Source: Chersky-806 sp036502405 (GTDB lineage Bacteria; Actinomycetota; Acidimicrobiia; IMCC26256; JAENVU01). From it: a stretch of DNA of 64,000 nucleotides. Below the pieces are notes generated by a model. It did not search any database, was not told the DNA's origin, and worked only from the letters and a program-made list of their open reading frames with translations. Location of the stretch: the NCBI GenBank assembly GCA_036502405.1, contig DASXYP010000025.1, forward strand, positions 56,425 through 120,424. The letters run 5' to 3'. The position numbers and the translations under genes are program-made. Shown here one piece after another: positions 1 through 7,765 of the stretch. Within the stretch, counting starts at the first letter, position 1, and the number at the start of each line of letters is the position of its first letter.

Positions 1-182
1 AGATCGGGCGCACCGCGCCGCTCGAGGTCTGCTTCGCGCCTTTCGGCCTCGAGGACGACCCGAAGGACTACGAGGCGGCCGGGGTGACGTGGCTCGCGGT
101 GCAGTTCGACGGTCACACGACTCGCGCCGGGTGGATCGACCGGATGCGCGAATACGCGGCGACGATGATCGGGGGCGGCTGA
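1..182 (+). CDS. Luciferase-like (LLM) oxidoreductase, C-terminal stub
   Basis: Only the last 59 codons are inside the window, read from base 3 to a TGA at 180-182. The tail contains AAGVTWLAVQFDG and ends WIDRMREYAATMI. A 'gv-x-w-l-a-v' strand followed by a terminal helix is how F420-dependent luciferase-like monooxygenases of the TIGR03619 type usually end. The stop overlaps the ATG of the nitroreductase (TGATG), so the two are probably co-transcribed. The assignment rests on the C-terminus alone, so the exact subfamily and substrate cannot be given. Confidence 0.55.
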   Translation, partial: IGRTAPLEVCFAPFGLEDDPKDYEAAGVTWLAVQFDGHTTRAGWIDRMREYAATMIGGG

Positions 183-862
183 TGGAGCTCGACCAGGTGA
201 TGCGCACGACCGGCGCGGTGCGGGCCTTCACCGACGCGCCCGTGGACGACGCCGCGATCGCGCGCGTGCTCGAACGTGCCCGCTTCGCCCCGAGCGGCGG
301 CAACCGGCAGCCCTGGCGGGTCGTGGTGGTGAAGGACCCGGAGCAGCGCCGCGCGATCCGGGACCTCGTCGCGCTCGGTTGGCGCGAGTACGTCGCGTTC
401 GTCGAGGCCGGCCAGGTCCCGTTCGGCCCCGGGCCCGACGGGACGCCCAACCGGTCGCACATCGACCTCGAGGCCGCGCGCGCCACGCCGCGCCCCGCGG
501 CGTTCGTGGACACGCTCGACCGCGTGCCGGCGCTGCTCGTCATCGGTGCCCACCTGCCGAGCCTCGCGGTGCTGGACTGGGGGCTCGAGCGCCAGAGCAT
601 CGTCGGGGGAGGCTCGGTGTACCCGTTCGCCCAGAACCTGCTCCTCGCGGCGCGCGACGAAGGGCTCGGTGGGGTGCTCACCTCGTTCCTCGCCCGCCAG
701 GAGCCCGCGGCGCGGGCGGTGCTGCGCATGCCACCGGACGTCGGGCTCGCCGCGGTCGTCGCGCTCGGCGTCCCCGACCGGTTCCCTACGCGCCTCACTC
801 GACGGCCGGTCGACGAGTTCGCGACGGTCGACCGGTTCGACGGTCCGCAGTTCCGTGGCTGA
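182..862 (+). CDS. Nitroreductase-family FMN oxidoreductase
   Basis: A 226-residue protein, normal for the NADH/NAD(P)H-dependent nitroreductase fold. The FMN-phosphate binding signature SGGNRQPW lies at residues 38-45 after the usual N-terminal helix (ARFAP). The C-terminal part has the family's LTSFL and VALGVP segments. It would reduce nitro, quinone or enone groups on a small substrate in the cytoplasm. The ATG at 182 overlaps the stop of the upstream luciferase-like gene; in-frame extension upstream would only run through that gene. Its last codons overlap the GTG of the lipid kinase by 8 bp, so three genes appear coupled. The substrate is unknown. Confidence 0.85.
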   Translation: MELDQVMRTTGAVRAFTDAPVDDAAIARVLERARFAPSGGNRQPWRVVVVKDPEQRRAIRDLVALGWREYVAFVEAGQVPFGPGPDGTPNRSHIDLEAARATPRPAAFVDTLDRVPALLVIGAHLPSLAVLDWGLERQSIVGGGSVYPFAQNLLLAARDEGLGGVLTSFLARQEPAARAVLRMPPDVGLAAVVALGVPDRFPTRLTRRPVDEFATVDRFDGPQFRG

Positions 863-2231
863 GCCGGAGCGGCCGGCGGCCTCGCGCCGGGTCACGGCCG
901 TCGTAGCGCTGATCGGGTACGCGGCCACGGTGATCGCGATCCTCGTGCTGCTGAGCAACGACGTGCTCGCACTGGTCGGGGCGTGGGTCGCCGCGATCGT
1001 CGCGGCCGTCGCCGGGTTCACCGCTGCGACGCGACGCGGGACCCCACGGGTGGTCGCGACGGTGATCGCGGTCGTGATGGTCGCGCTCGCGGCGTTGATC
1101 CTGCTCCGCAAGCGCACGGTGCTGGAGCTGGTGGTCGTCGTCGTGCTGCTGGTCGCGGCCACGCTCGCGGCGCGCTACGCGGTGGGCGCGGATCCGAAGA
1201 CCATGCGCACGCGGCGACCGCCCGGCGTGCGGGTGGGTGCAGCGCAGCGACCGGTGCTGCTGATGAACCCGAAGTCCGGCGGCGGCAAGGTCGACAAGCA
1301 CCACCTGGTCGACGAGGCGCACCGCCGGAGCATCGAGCCGGTGCTGCTCGGTCCCGGCGACGACCTCGAGGAGCTCGCCCGGGAAGCGGTCGCGCGCGGC
1401 GCGGACGCGATAGGTATGGCGGGCGGCGACGGCTCGCAGGCCCTGGTCGCGTCCATCGCGGTCGAGCACGACCTGCCCTACGTCTGCGTGCCGGCAGGGA
1501 CCCGCAACCACCTCGCGCTCGACCTCGGCGTGGATCGCGACGACGTGGTCGGCTCCCTCGACGCGTTTGCCGAGGGGTACGAGCGCCGGGTCGACGTCGG
1601 CCGGTGCGCCGGGCGCGTCTTCGTCAACAACGTCTCGCTCGGCGTCTACGCCCGGGTGGTCCAGTCCGACGCGTACCGCGACAACAAGCTCGGGACCGTC
1701 GCGGAGATGCTCCCGCAGCTGCTCGGTCCGCAGAGCACGCCGTTCGACCTCGAGTACCTCGGTCCCGGAGGCACCGCCCACGAGTCCGCCGACCTCATGC
1801 TCATCTCGAACGGCCGCTACCGCTTGGATCGCATCGGCGGGTTCGGCTCCCGGGTCCGGATGGACTCGGGCAAGCTCGGCGTGGTCGTGGTGAAGGTCCG
1901 CGGTGGGGCGGACGTCGCCGCGCTGGTCGCGGCGCAGACCGCGGGAACGGTGTCGCGGTTCCGCGGGTGGCGCGAGTGGGACGCCGACCGCTTCGAGGTC
2001 CGTTCCGGCCAGTCGATCGAAGCCGGTGTCGACGGCGAGGCGCTGCACTTCGACTCGCCGCTGCGCTTCGAGATCGTCCCGAGCGCGCTGCGCGTGCGCG
2101 TCGCCCCGCACCATCCGGGGTACTCCCCGGCTGCGCTGGCCGAGTCCGTTCGCCACGGCGGCATCCGCAACCTCGTCGCCGTCGCGGCGGGTCGGGACCC
2201 GGGCGGCCCGGGCTCGTCCGAAGAGGTGTAG
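855..2231 (+). CDS. Diacylglycerol-kinase-like lipid kinase with N-terminal membrane domain
   Basis: 458 residues from a GTG that overlaps the nitroreductase. About the first 110 residues form four hydrophobic segments with short basic loops. The rest is a DAGK catalytic (YegS/BmrU/LcbK-like) domain: NPKSGGGK near residue 138, the nucleotide-binding GGDGSQ near 189 and PAGTRNHLALDLG near 213. The family phosphorylates diacylglycerol, sphingoid bases or phosphatidylglycerol. Membrane-fused versions are found in actinobacteria. The start is chosen because upstream frame runs inside the nitroreductase. The lipid substrate cannot be read from sequence. Confidence 0.85.
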   Translation: MAEPERPAASRRVTAVVALIGYAATVIAILVLLSNDVLALVGAWVAAIVAAVAGFTAATRRGTPRVVATVIAVVMVALAALILLRKRTVLELVVVVVLLVAATLAARYAVGADPKTMRTRRPPGVRVGAAQRPVLLMNPKSGGGKVDKHHLVDEAHRRSIEPVLLGPGDDLEELAREAVARGADAIGMAGGDGSQALVASIAVEHDLPYVCVPAGTRNHLALDLGVDRDDVVGSLDAFAEGYERRVDVGRCAGRVFVNNVSLGVYARVVQSDAYRDNKLGTVAEMLPQLLGPQSTPFDLEYLGPGGTAHESADLMLISNGRYRLDRIGGFGSRVRMDSGKLGVVVVKVRGGADVAALVAAQTAGTVSRFRGWREWDADRFEVRSGQSIEAGVDGEALHFDSPLRFEIVPSALRVRVAPHHPGYSPAALAESVRHGGIRNLVAVAAGRDPGGPGSSEEV

Positions 2232-2240
2232 GAATCCACC

Positions 2241-3191
2241 ATGGAGCAGCGGCCGCCGCACCCCGACGACGGGCGGGTTCCGCCGACCACGGCCGTCGTC
2301 CCGTGGACCCGGCCCGAGCCGCCCGTGCTCGGCCTGACCGGCTTCCTGCGCCGGGCGAGTGACCTCGGCCTCGGCGCCGCGAGCATCGCGACGACGGCGG
2401 CGGTGGACGCGATCGAACGCTTCGTCCCGGGCGAGCCGGCCGACCCCGAGGACGAGGTGTCGGCCCCCGGGCTGGTGCGGCTGGTTCCGGGCGCGCTGAT
2501 GGGCGCCGGTCTGGTCGCGCAGCGTCGCATGCTCGACGTCTCCGCCCGCGTCGAGCGCGGGCTCGCCGGGGTCGCCGCCTCGCTCGCCCGGGCTCCGATC
2601 GTGGGCGGTCCCGTCCGGGCGACCGAGGGCTACCTCGAGCGCTGGAGCGACGCGGGCGAGGTGGAGCAGGCGCGCAACCGCGCGCTGGTGACCGAGTTCG
2701 TCCGCCGGCTCGCTCCGGAGCTCGCGACGGCGGTGGTCGCGCAGCTCGACATGAACTCGCTCATGGGCCAGCTGCCGATCGATGCGGTCGTGGCGACCGT
2801 CGACATCGACGCCCTGCTCGACCGCGTGAACGTCGAGGGCATCATCGACCGGGTCGATGTCGAGAAGATCATCGACCGGGTGGACGTGGAGAAGATCATC
2901 GACCGGGTGGACGTCAACGCGATCGTCGGGCGGGTCGACGTCCAGGGGATCATGGGCCGGGTCGACATCGCGCCGATGGCGCAGGAGATCATCGCCGAGG
3001 TCGACATCGGCGCGATCGTGCGCCAGTCGACCGGGTCGATCACCGGCGACGCGGTGGACGGCGGCCGCGTGACCGCGATGCGGCTCGACGGGTTCGTCGA
3101 CCGCGTGACCGACCGGATCCTGTTGCGACGCAAGACGCGCAACCTCGTGGTACCGGGCTACGACCCCGAGGCGCCCGAGGAGGACGCGTGA
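2241..3191 (+). CDS. Decapeptide-repeat protein of unknown function
   Basis: 316 residues, no recognised enzyme motif. After a Pro-rich N-terminus and an Ala-rich helical middle, residues about 176-260 hold around eight copies of a 10-11 residue unit of the type RVDVEKIID, with hydrophobic residues at fixed spacing (V-D-[VI]-x-x-[IL]-[IVM]-x-[RE]). It ends in a basic tail (LLRRKTRN). There is no signal peptide or clear transmembrane helix. It starts 9 bp after the lipid kinase and overlaps the RDD gene by 4 bp, so it probably works at the membrane with them. Similar I/V-D-repeat proteins are, as I recall, conserved hypotheticals in actinobacteria. Confidence 0.75.
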   Translation: MEQRPPHPDDGRVPPTTAVVPWTRPEPPVLGLTGFLRRASDLGLGAASIATTAAVDAIERFVPGEPADPEDEVSAPGLVRLVPGALMGAGLVAQRRMLDVSARVERGLAGVAASLARAPIVGGPVRATEGYLERWSDAGEVEQARNRALVTEFVRRLAPELATAVVAQLDMNSLMGQLPIDAVVATVDIDALLDRVNVEGIIDRVDVEKIIDRVDVEKIIDRVDVNAIVGRVDVQGIMGRVDIAPMAQEIIAEVDIGAIVRQSTGSITGDAVDGGRVTAMRLDGFVDRVTDRILLRRKTRNLVVPGYDPEAPEEDA

Positions 3192-3670
3192 CGGCGGCGA
3201 CGAGCAGCCCGATCCGGAACGCGACCGCGCGCGGCCTCCAGGGCAAGCGCGCCGGGATCGCGAGCCGGGTGACGGCAGACGCGATCGACTGGGGCATCGT
3301 CGTGCTGATCTACGTCGGCATCCTGGTCTGCGTGGCGCTCGCCGACTACCTCGTCGGCAGCGGCAGCTTCCACGTGCCGCGTCCGCCCGCCGGGGTCACG
3401 CTCGGGTCCGAATGGGTGATCGCGGTCCTGTACCTCACCGCAGGATGGACGGGCACGAACCGGACCATCGGCAAGAGCGTGATGGGCCTCCGCGTGGTCA
3501 CGAACCGGGGCCAGCTGCTGCGCCCACGCCGCTCGTTCCTCCGCGCCCTGATCTGCGCCACGCTCGGCGCGATCGCGCTCGCGTGGGTGATCGTGAGCCG
3601 TCGAAGGGCCGGGATCCACGACATCGCGGTGCGCACCTCCGTCGTCTACGACTGGACGACCGCGACCTAG
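3188..3670 (+). CDS. RDD-family membrane protein
   Basis: 160 residues. It starts at a GTG that overlaps the preceding stop (GTGA). The RDD signature is spread as usual: an R-x3-D motif (SRVTADAIDWG) at the start of the first helix, two to three transmembrane helices, and the conserved loop NRTIGKSVMGLRVV between them. RDD proteins are small integral membrane proteins, mostly of unknown transport function. It sits at the end of a five-gene run of mostly membrane-linked proteins. Confidence 0.85.
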   Translation: MTAATSSPIRNATARGLQGKRAGIASRVTADAIDWGIVVLIYVGILVCVALADYLVGSGSFHVPRPPAGVTLGSEWVIAVLYLTAGWTGTNRTIGKSVMGLRVVTNRGQLLRPRRSFLRALICATLGAIALAWVIVSRRRAGIHDIAVRTSVVYDWTTAT

Positions 3671-3732
3671 GTCATACCGCGGCCGTCGTCGCGCCGGTAC
3701 GCTCCCGCCCGAGACGGGCAAAGGGGGAGACC

Positions 3733-4332
3733 ATGGGCATCGATCACCCGGATCCGACGCTGGACGAGGCCGCAGGTGAGGTGGCGAGGGTCTGGTGGGT
3801 GGTGCTGGTCATCGGCATCATCTTCACCGTCTTCGGCTTCGTGATGCTGTTCAACGTGGCCGCGGGGGCGACGGCGATCGCGATCATCGTCGGCGCGTTC
3901 CTGATCTTCGACGGGCTGGTCGAGATGGTCTCCGGCGGACGCCGCGGCGGTTCGCGCGCGTGGGCGGTCGTGCTCGGGATCCTGGTCGTGATCGGCGGGA
4001 TCGTCGTCATCTCCTGGCCCGGCGTGACGTTCCTCGCGATCGCGGTGATCTGGGGGATCACGTTGCTCGTCGGCGGGATCGCACGCGTCGTCGCCGCGGC
4101 CATGCTGCGCGGCTACGGCTGGGGCTGGCTCGTGGTGCTCGGCGTCGTCGAGGCGATCCTCGGCATCCTGATGCTGGCGTGGCCGGACGTGACCGCGTAC
4201 GTCATCCTGCTGCTGATCGGGATCTACTCGATCATCGCCGGTCTGCTGCAGATCCTGCTGTCCTTCCAGCTGAAGAAGGCGCCCGAGCGCCTCGCGGCGC
4301 TTCAGGACCGCGGCACCGACCTCGCGTTCTGA
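3733..4332 (+). CDS. HdeD-type (DUF308) membrane protein
   Basis: 199 residues, six hydrophobic segments in pairs with Gly-rich turns (for example WPGVTFLAIAVIWGITLLVGG), matching the HdeD/DUF308 family. HdeD in E. coli is linked to acid resistance at high cell density; no biochemical role is established here. The ATG at 3733 follows a strong purine-rich ribosome site (AGGGGGAGA), and a small hairpin (GCCCG/CGGGC, 3707-3719) lies just ahead. The gene may be transcribed separately from the RDD operon because of the 62-bp gap. Confidence 0.8.
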   Translation: MGIDHPDPTLDEAAGEVARVWWVVLVIGIIFTVFGFVMLFNVAAGATAIAIIVGAFLIFDGLVEMVSGGRRGGSRAWAVVLGILVVIGGIVVISWPGVTFLAIAVIWGITLLVGGIARVVAAAMLRGYGWGWLVVLGVVEAILGILMLAWPDVTAYVILLLIGIYSIIAGLLQILLSFQLKKAPERLAALQDRGTDLAF

Positions 4333-4347
4333 CCCGAACGAGTCCGG

Positions 4348-5640
4348 TCAGTCCAGGAGGCGGGCGCGGCGCTCGAGATCGGCGCGGAAGTCCGGGTGCG
4401 CAATCGCGGCGAGCGCAAGTGCTCGCTCGCGCACGGTGCGGCCGCGCAGGTGGGCGACGCCGTGCTCGGTCACCACGAGGTCCAGCTGGTGGCGCGGGGT
4501 CGTGACGAGCATCCCCTCGGGGAGCGCGGGCACGAGGCGCGAGATGACCTCGCCCGCGACGGTCGCAGTCGACGGCAGGCAGATCACGGCCCGGTCGCCG
4601 AGCTCGAGCCCGGAGACCGACACGAAGTCCTCGTGCCCGCCGATCCCGGAGAACTGGCGGCCGTTGAGCGAGTCGGCGGTGACCTGACCCCACAGGTCGA
4701 CGGCGAGGGCGCCGTTGATCGTCACCATGTCCACGTTGCGGGAGATCGTCTCCGGTGAGTTGACGATGTCGACGGGGAGGAAGCGCACCTCGTCGTTGCC
4801 ATCGAGCCACTCGTAGAGCTCGGAGGTCCCGGCCGCGAACGTCGTGACCGAGAACCCGTCGAACTGCCCCTTGCGCGCGTTGGTGACCTTGCCCGCGCGG
4901 TGCAGGCGCATCAGACCGGTCGTGAACATCTCGGAGTGCACCCCGTAGTCACCGGCGTCGCCGTCGGCGAGCAGCGCGACGACCATGTCCGGGATCCCCC
5001 CGATGCCGATCTGCAACGTCGAGCCGGAATGGATGAACGGCTGGACGTTCTCCGCGATGGTGCGCTCGATCGGGCTCGGGTCCGCGGTGGCGAGTGCGTA
5101 GGGCTGCGCGTGGGTCTCGACGACGAAGTCGACCTCGTCGACGTGCAGGCGGTGGGGGAACTCGGGCTCGAGCCCGGCGGTGCGCGGGAAGTGGGGTGAG
5201 GACTCGGCGACGACGAAGCGCTGCGGATCGGCGACCACGCGGCGCAGCTCGTACCAGGCCGCGCCCGAGTGCAGGGAGAGGCTCATCCAGCCGTCGGCGT
5301 CGGGCGCCGACACCGCGGCCGCGACGACCCGGGGGTGGAACCGCTCGACGATCGGGGAGAACCGCCGGAAGTCCGAGGGGATGAACTCGACGTTGGCGCC
5401 GGTGTCGCGCAGGTAGCGCTCGGCGGGTCCGTAGAACCCGGACAGGAGCCGCACGCCGGGCCGCGTGAACAGCTCGTAGAGGTCGGTCAGCAGCGCGCCG
5501 AAGACCTGGAGATCTTCGAAGTCGTCCCGCGCGCCGAGCGCGTGGAGGAACGTCCCCGGGATCCCGGGACCCAACGGGACCGCGATGCGGTCCCGGCTAC
5601 GGACCGCGGCCACTGCCGCCTGCATCGACGCGATGGGCAT
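4348..5640 (-). CDS. Acetyl-CoA hydrolase/CoA-transferase (4-hydroxybutyrate CoA-transferase type)
   Basis: 430 residues, full length for class I-like CoA-transferases of the acetyl-CoA hydrolase/4-hydroxybutyrate CoA-transferase family. The Gly-rich CoA loop GIGGIPDMV is followed by VHSEMFTTG, whose glutamate (about residue 237) is where the family forms its glutamyl-CoA thioester. The C-terminal domain has the conserved GIGGHEDF. It moves CoA between short acyl groups in the cytoplasm. It lies 5 bp downstream of the alpha/beta hydrolase in the same direction. The acyl substrate is not evident. Confidence 0.88.
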   Translation of the reverse strand: MPIASMQAAVAAVRSRDRIAVPLGPGIPGTFLHALGARDDFEDLQVFGALLTDLYELFTRPGVRLLSGFYGPAERYLRDTGANVEFIPSDFRRFSPIVERFHPRVVAAAVSAPDADGWMSLSLHSGAAWYELRRVVADPQRFVVAESSPHFPRTAGLEPEFPHRLHVDEVDFVVETHAQPYALATADPSPIERTIAENVQPFIHSGSTLQIGIGGIPDMVVALLADGDAGDYGVHSEMFTTGLMRLHRAGKVTNARKGQFDGFSVTTFAAGTSELYEWLDGNDEVRFLPVDIVNSPETISRNVDMVTINGALAVDLWGQVTADSLNGRQFSGIGGHEDFVSVSGLELGDRAVICLPSTATVAGEVISRLVPALPEGMLVTTPRHQLDLVVTEHGVAHLRGRTVRERALALAAIAHPDFRADLERRARLLD

Positions 5641-5645
5641 GGCGC

Positions 5646-6515
5646 TTACCCGAGCGCGTCGAGGACGTCGCCGACGTGGGAGATCGTGCCGAGGTGCCCC
5701 GCACCCGACCACACCGTCAGGGTGGCGCCCGGTACCCGCTCGGCCAGCTCCTCTCCATGGCGCAGCGGGACCATCGTGTCGGCGTCGCCATGGAAGACGG
5801 CCATCGGCGTCTCGATCGACCCGAGATCGAAGCCCCACGGCCGCGCGATGGCGGCGTAGTCGGCGACGACGCCGTGCGCGCCGTGCAGGAAGGCCTGTGT
5901 GAAGAGCGCCATCGCCTCTCGCGGAGAGCCGAGCGTGGGCACCACCGCCCGGTCGCTCGGGCCGAGCTGCTTCTCGAAGCTGCGCATCGCGATCTTCGGG
6001 CTGATGCGCGCGCCGAGGCCGCTGGCCCCGAGGAGGAACCGCGCGACGGCCGGGTGGGTGGTGGAGAGCTCGAGCATCTGGCGGTCGGTCTTCTCGGACT
6101 CGTCGATCGTCGCCCAGGCCCCGATCTGTCCCATCCCGGCGGCCACCGCGGTCGTCGTCACACGGTCGTCGAGCAGCGCGGCGCACGCGACCGCGTAGGG
6201 ACCGCCGCCCGAGTAGCCCCAGACCGCGAAGCGGTCGATCCCGAGCGCGTCCGCGAGCGCGGCGACGTGCGCCGGGTATTCGGCGATCGTCCACGCGGTG
6301 ACGCGACTCGAGATGCCGACGCCGGGACGGTCGGGCGCGACGAGGCGCAGGCCGCGCTCGGCTGCCGCGGCGTCGGCCCAGGCGAAGCCCGCGCCGCACG
6401 CGGGGGTTCCGTGGAAGACCATCACCGGCGTGCCCGTCGGGTCGCCGTAGTCGTAGACACCGACCACGGCACCGTCGACGTCGACCGCGCGCGGCTCGGG
6501 CACCCCGCCCGGCAC
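5646..6515 (-). CDS. Alpha/beta-fold hydrolase
   Basis: 289 residues from a GTG 7 bp past the MarR stop. Family marks: oxyanion strand VFHGTPACG, nucleophile elbow WGYSGGGP (Ser about 102), acid region HGDADTMVP and C-terminal GAGHLG supplying the histidine. So the Ser-Asp-His triad is complete. Context (MarR upstream, CoA-transferase downstream) suggests an ester- or ketone-degrading step in an inducible catabolic operon, which is inference. The start could also be the GTG three codons further in. Confidence 0.85.
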   Translation of the reverse strand: MPGGVPEPRAVDVDGAVVGVYDYGDPTGTPVMVFHGTPACGAGFAWADAAAAERGLRLVAPDRPGVGISSRVTAWTIAEYPAHVAALADALGIDRFAVWGYSGGGPYAVACAALLDDRVTTTAVAAGMGQIGAWATIDESEKTDRQMLELSTTHPAVARFLLGASGLGARISPKIAMRSFEKQLGPSDRAVVPTLGSPREAMALFTQAFLHGAHGVVADYAAIARPWGFDLGSIETPMAVFHGDADTMVPLRHGEELAERVPGATLTVWSGAGHLGTISHVGDVLDALG

Positions 6516-6522
6516 GCTCAGG

Positions 6523-6993
6523 TCACCGCGGCGGATCGTCGGTCGCGCGCAGCTTGTCGAGCGCGCGCTCGAGCACCGCGAGCTCGGTCGCGTCGAGGCG
6601 GTCGAACATCTCGCGCTGGAGGTCGTCCAGGTGCACGTCGAGCGCCTCGTCGAGCTTGCGCTCGCCCGCGTCGCTGAGCACGACCCACTGGACCCGGCGG
6701 TCGCTCGGACAGGACTCGCGCTCCACGAGCCCGGCGGCGACCATGCGGTCCACCAGGCGGGTCGTGCCACCGCTGGTGAGCCCGAGCTGGGTGGCCAGCT
6801 CGCTCATGTTGAGCCGGTCGCCGGGGGAGCGGCCGACCCGCAGCAGGACCTCGAAGAAGGGCCCGCTGATCCCGCAGGCCGTCTCGAGCGAGCCGCTGAA
6901 CGCCCGGTCGAGCCGGCGGTGGGCCTCGTGGAGCAGGCCGAACGCACGGATGCGCTCGTCGTCCCGGGCCTCGGTGGTCGCTTGGGTCTTCAC
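6523..6993 (-). CDS. MarR-family transcriptional regulator
   Basis: 156 residues with the MarR winged helix: LNMSELATQLGLTSGGTTRL as recognition helices, then DRMVAAGLVERESCPSDRR as the wing with the conserved D-x-R-x motif. GTG at 6993 is preferred because longer in-frame versions would run through the promoter region. It heads the operon with the hydrolase and CoA-transferase and is divergent from the YceI gene. A perfect 14-bp palindrome between them (7040-7053) is a good operator candidate, so it probably controls both directions. Confidence 0.85.
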   Translation of the reverse strand: MKTQATTEARDDERIRAFGLLHEAHRRLDRAFSGSLETACGISGPFFEVLLRVGRSPGDRLNMSELATQLGLTSGGTTRLVDRMVAAGLVERESCPSDRRVQWVVLSDAGERKLDEALDVHLDDLQREMFDRLDATELAVLERALDKLRATDDPPR

Positions 6994-7017
6994 ATCGCCC
7001 AGGATACCAGGTCTTGC

Positions 7018-7060
7018 TTGACACGTCATTATCTGTATGAGAAGATATCTTCTAGTACAA
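7018..7060. promoter_or_regulatory. Divergent MarR/YceI promoter region
   Basis: On the plus strand TTGACA at 7018-7023 resembles a -35 box. On the minus strand TTGTAC (7060-7055) followed after 17 nt by TACAGA resembles a promoter for the MarR operon. Both assignments are by eye. Confidence 0.45.
7040..7053. promoter_or_regulatory. Candidate MarR operator, 14-bp perfect palindrome
   Basis: AGAAGATATCTTCT is its own reverse complement and lies in the 104-bp divergent gap between the MarR gene and the YceI gene, inside both predicted promoters. Perfect AT-rich palindromes of this size are typical MarR sites; autoregulation is inferred. Confidence 0.6.
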
Positions 7061-7097
7061 CATCTGATCACGCAACTACTTGACCCGAGGAGCACGC

Positions 7098-7661
7098 ATG
7101 ACCACCACCGCAACCTCCGAGACCCGGGCCCTGCCCGCCGCCGGCACCTGGACCATCGACGCCTCGCACTCGTCGGTCGAGTTCGTCGTCCGCCACCTGA
7201 TGGTCGCCAAGGTCCGCGGCCGGTTCGCCGAGTTCGGCGGCTCGATCCACGTCGGCGACACCCCCGAGGCGTCGTCGGTCCAGGTGGAGATCGCGCCGGC
7301 GAGCATCTCGACCGGTGACCCCCAGCGCGACGGCCACCTCACCTCCGCCGACTTCTTCGACGTCGAGTCGTACCCGACGATCGAGTTCGCCAGCACGGGC
7401 GTCCGCTCGGTCGGTGATCGGTACGCCGTCGACGGCGAGCTGACGTTCCACGGTGCGACGAAGCCGGTGACGCTCGACCTCGAGTACCAGGGGAGCATCA
7501 CCGACCCGTTCGGCAACGACAAGGCCGTGTTCTCCGCGTCGACCGAGCTCGACCGTGAGGAGTGGGGCCTGACATGGAACCAGGCGCTCGAGTCCGGCGG
7601 TGTCCTCGTCGGCAAGAAGGCCAAGATCGAGATCGAGATCGAGGCCGTTCACAACGCCTGA
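7098..7661 (+). CDS. YceI-family lipid-binding protein
   Basis: 187 residues beginning AAGTWTIDASHSSVEFVVRHLM after a short leader, the classic YceI opening. Middle and end (SADFFDVESYPTIEF, GELTFHGATKPV, WNQALESGGVLVGKK) also match. YceI proteins are lipocalin-like barrels that bind isoprenoids or amphiphiles. No signal peptide is visible, so it should be cytoplasmic. ATG 7098 has a good ribosome site (GAGGAGC). It is divergent from MarR and probably controlled by it. Confidence 0.92.
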   Translation: MTTTATSETRALPAAGTWTIDASHSSVEFVVRHLMVAKVRGRFAEFGGSIHVGDTPEASSVQVEIAPASISTGDPQRDGHLTSADFFDVESYPTIEFASTGVRSVGDRYAVDGELTFHGATKPVTLDLEYQGSITDPFGNDKAVFSASTELDREEWGLTWNQALESGGVLVGKKAKIEIEIEAVHNA

Positions 7662-7685
7662 CCCACAACTCGCGCACCATCCCCG

Positions 7686-7732
7686 TTTTGGCGTCGCTTC
7701 GGACCCGCAGAGGGTCCCGGGCGACGCCAAGA
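7686..7732. repeat. Double-stem inverted repeat, family A copy 1
   Basis: Outer arms TTTTGGCGTCGC (7686-7697) and GCGACGCCAAGA (7721-7732) pair with one G-T wobble. A separate inner stem GGACCC (7701-7706) / GGGTCC (7712-7717) closes a GCAGA loop. A second copy with the same outer arm and loop type is at 43322-43366. It follows the YceI stop and may act as a terminator. Confidence 0.7.
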
Positions 7733-7752
7733 CGCGTGGTGGGCGAGGCGCG

Positions 7753-7758
7753 TAGCCT
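7753..7758 (+). promoter_or_regulatory. Leaderless -10 (TAGCCT) for ASCH gene
   Basis: TAGCCT ends 7 nt before the GTG at 7766 and no Shine-Dalgarno site precedes that codon. Confidence 0.5.
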
Positions 7759-7765
7759 CCGCGCC

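Noticed and set aside
795..2261. Long minus-strand open frame opposite the lipid kinase
   Set aside because: Composition is His/Asp/Arg-rich, typical of an antisense shadow in high-GC DNA; no motif.
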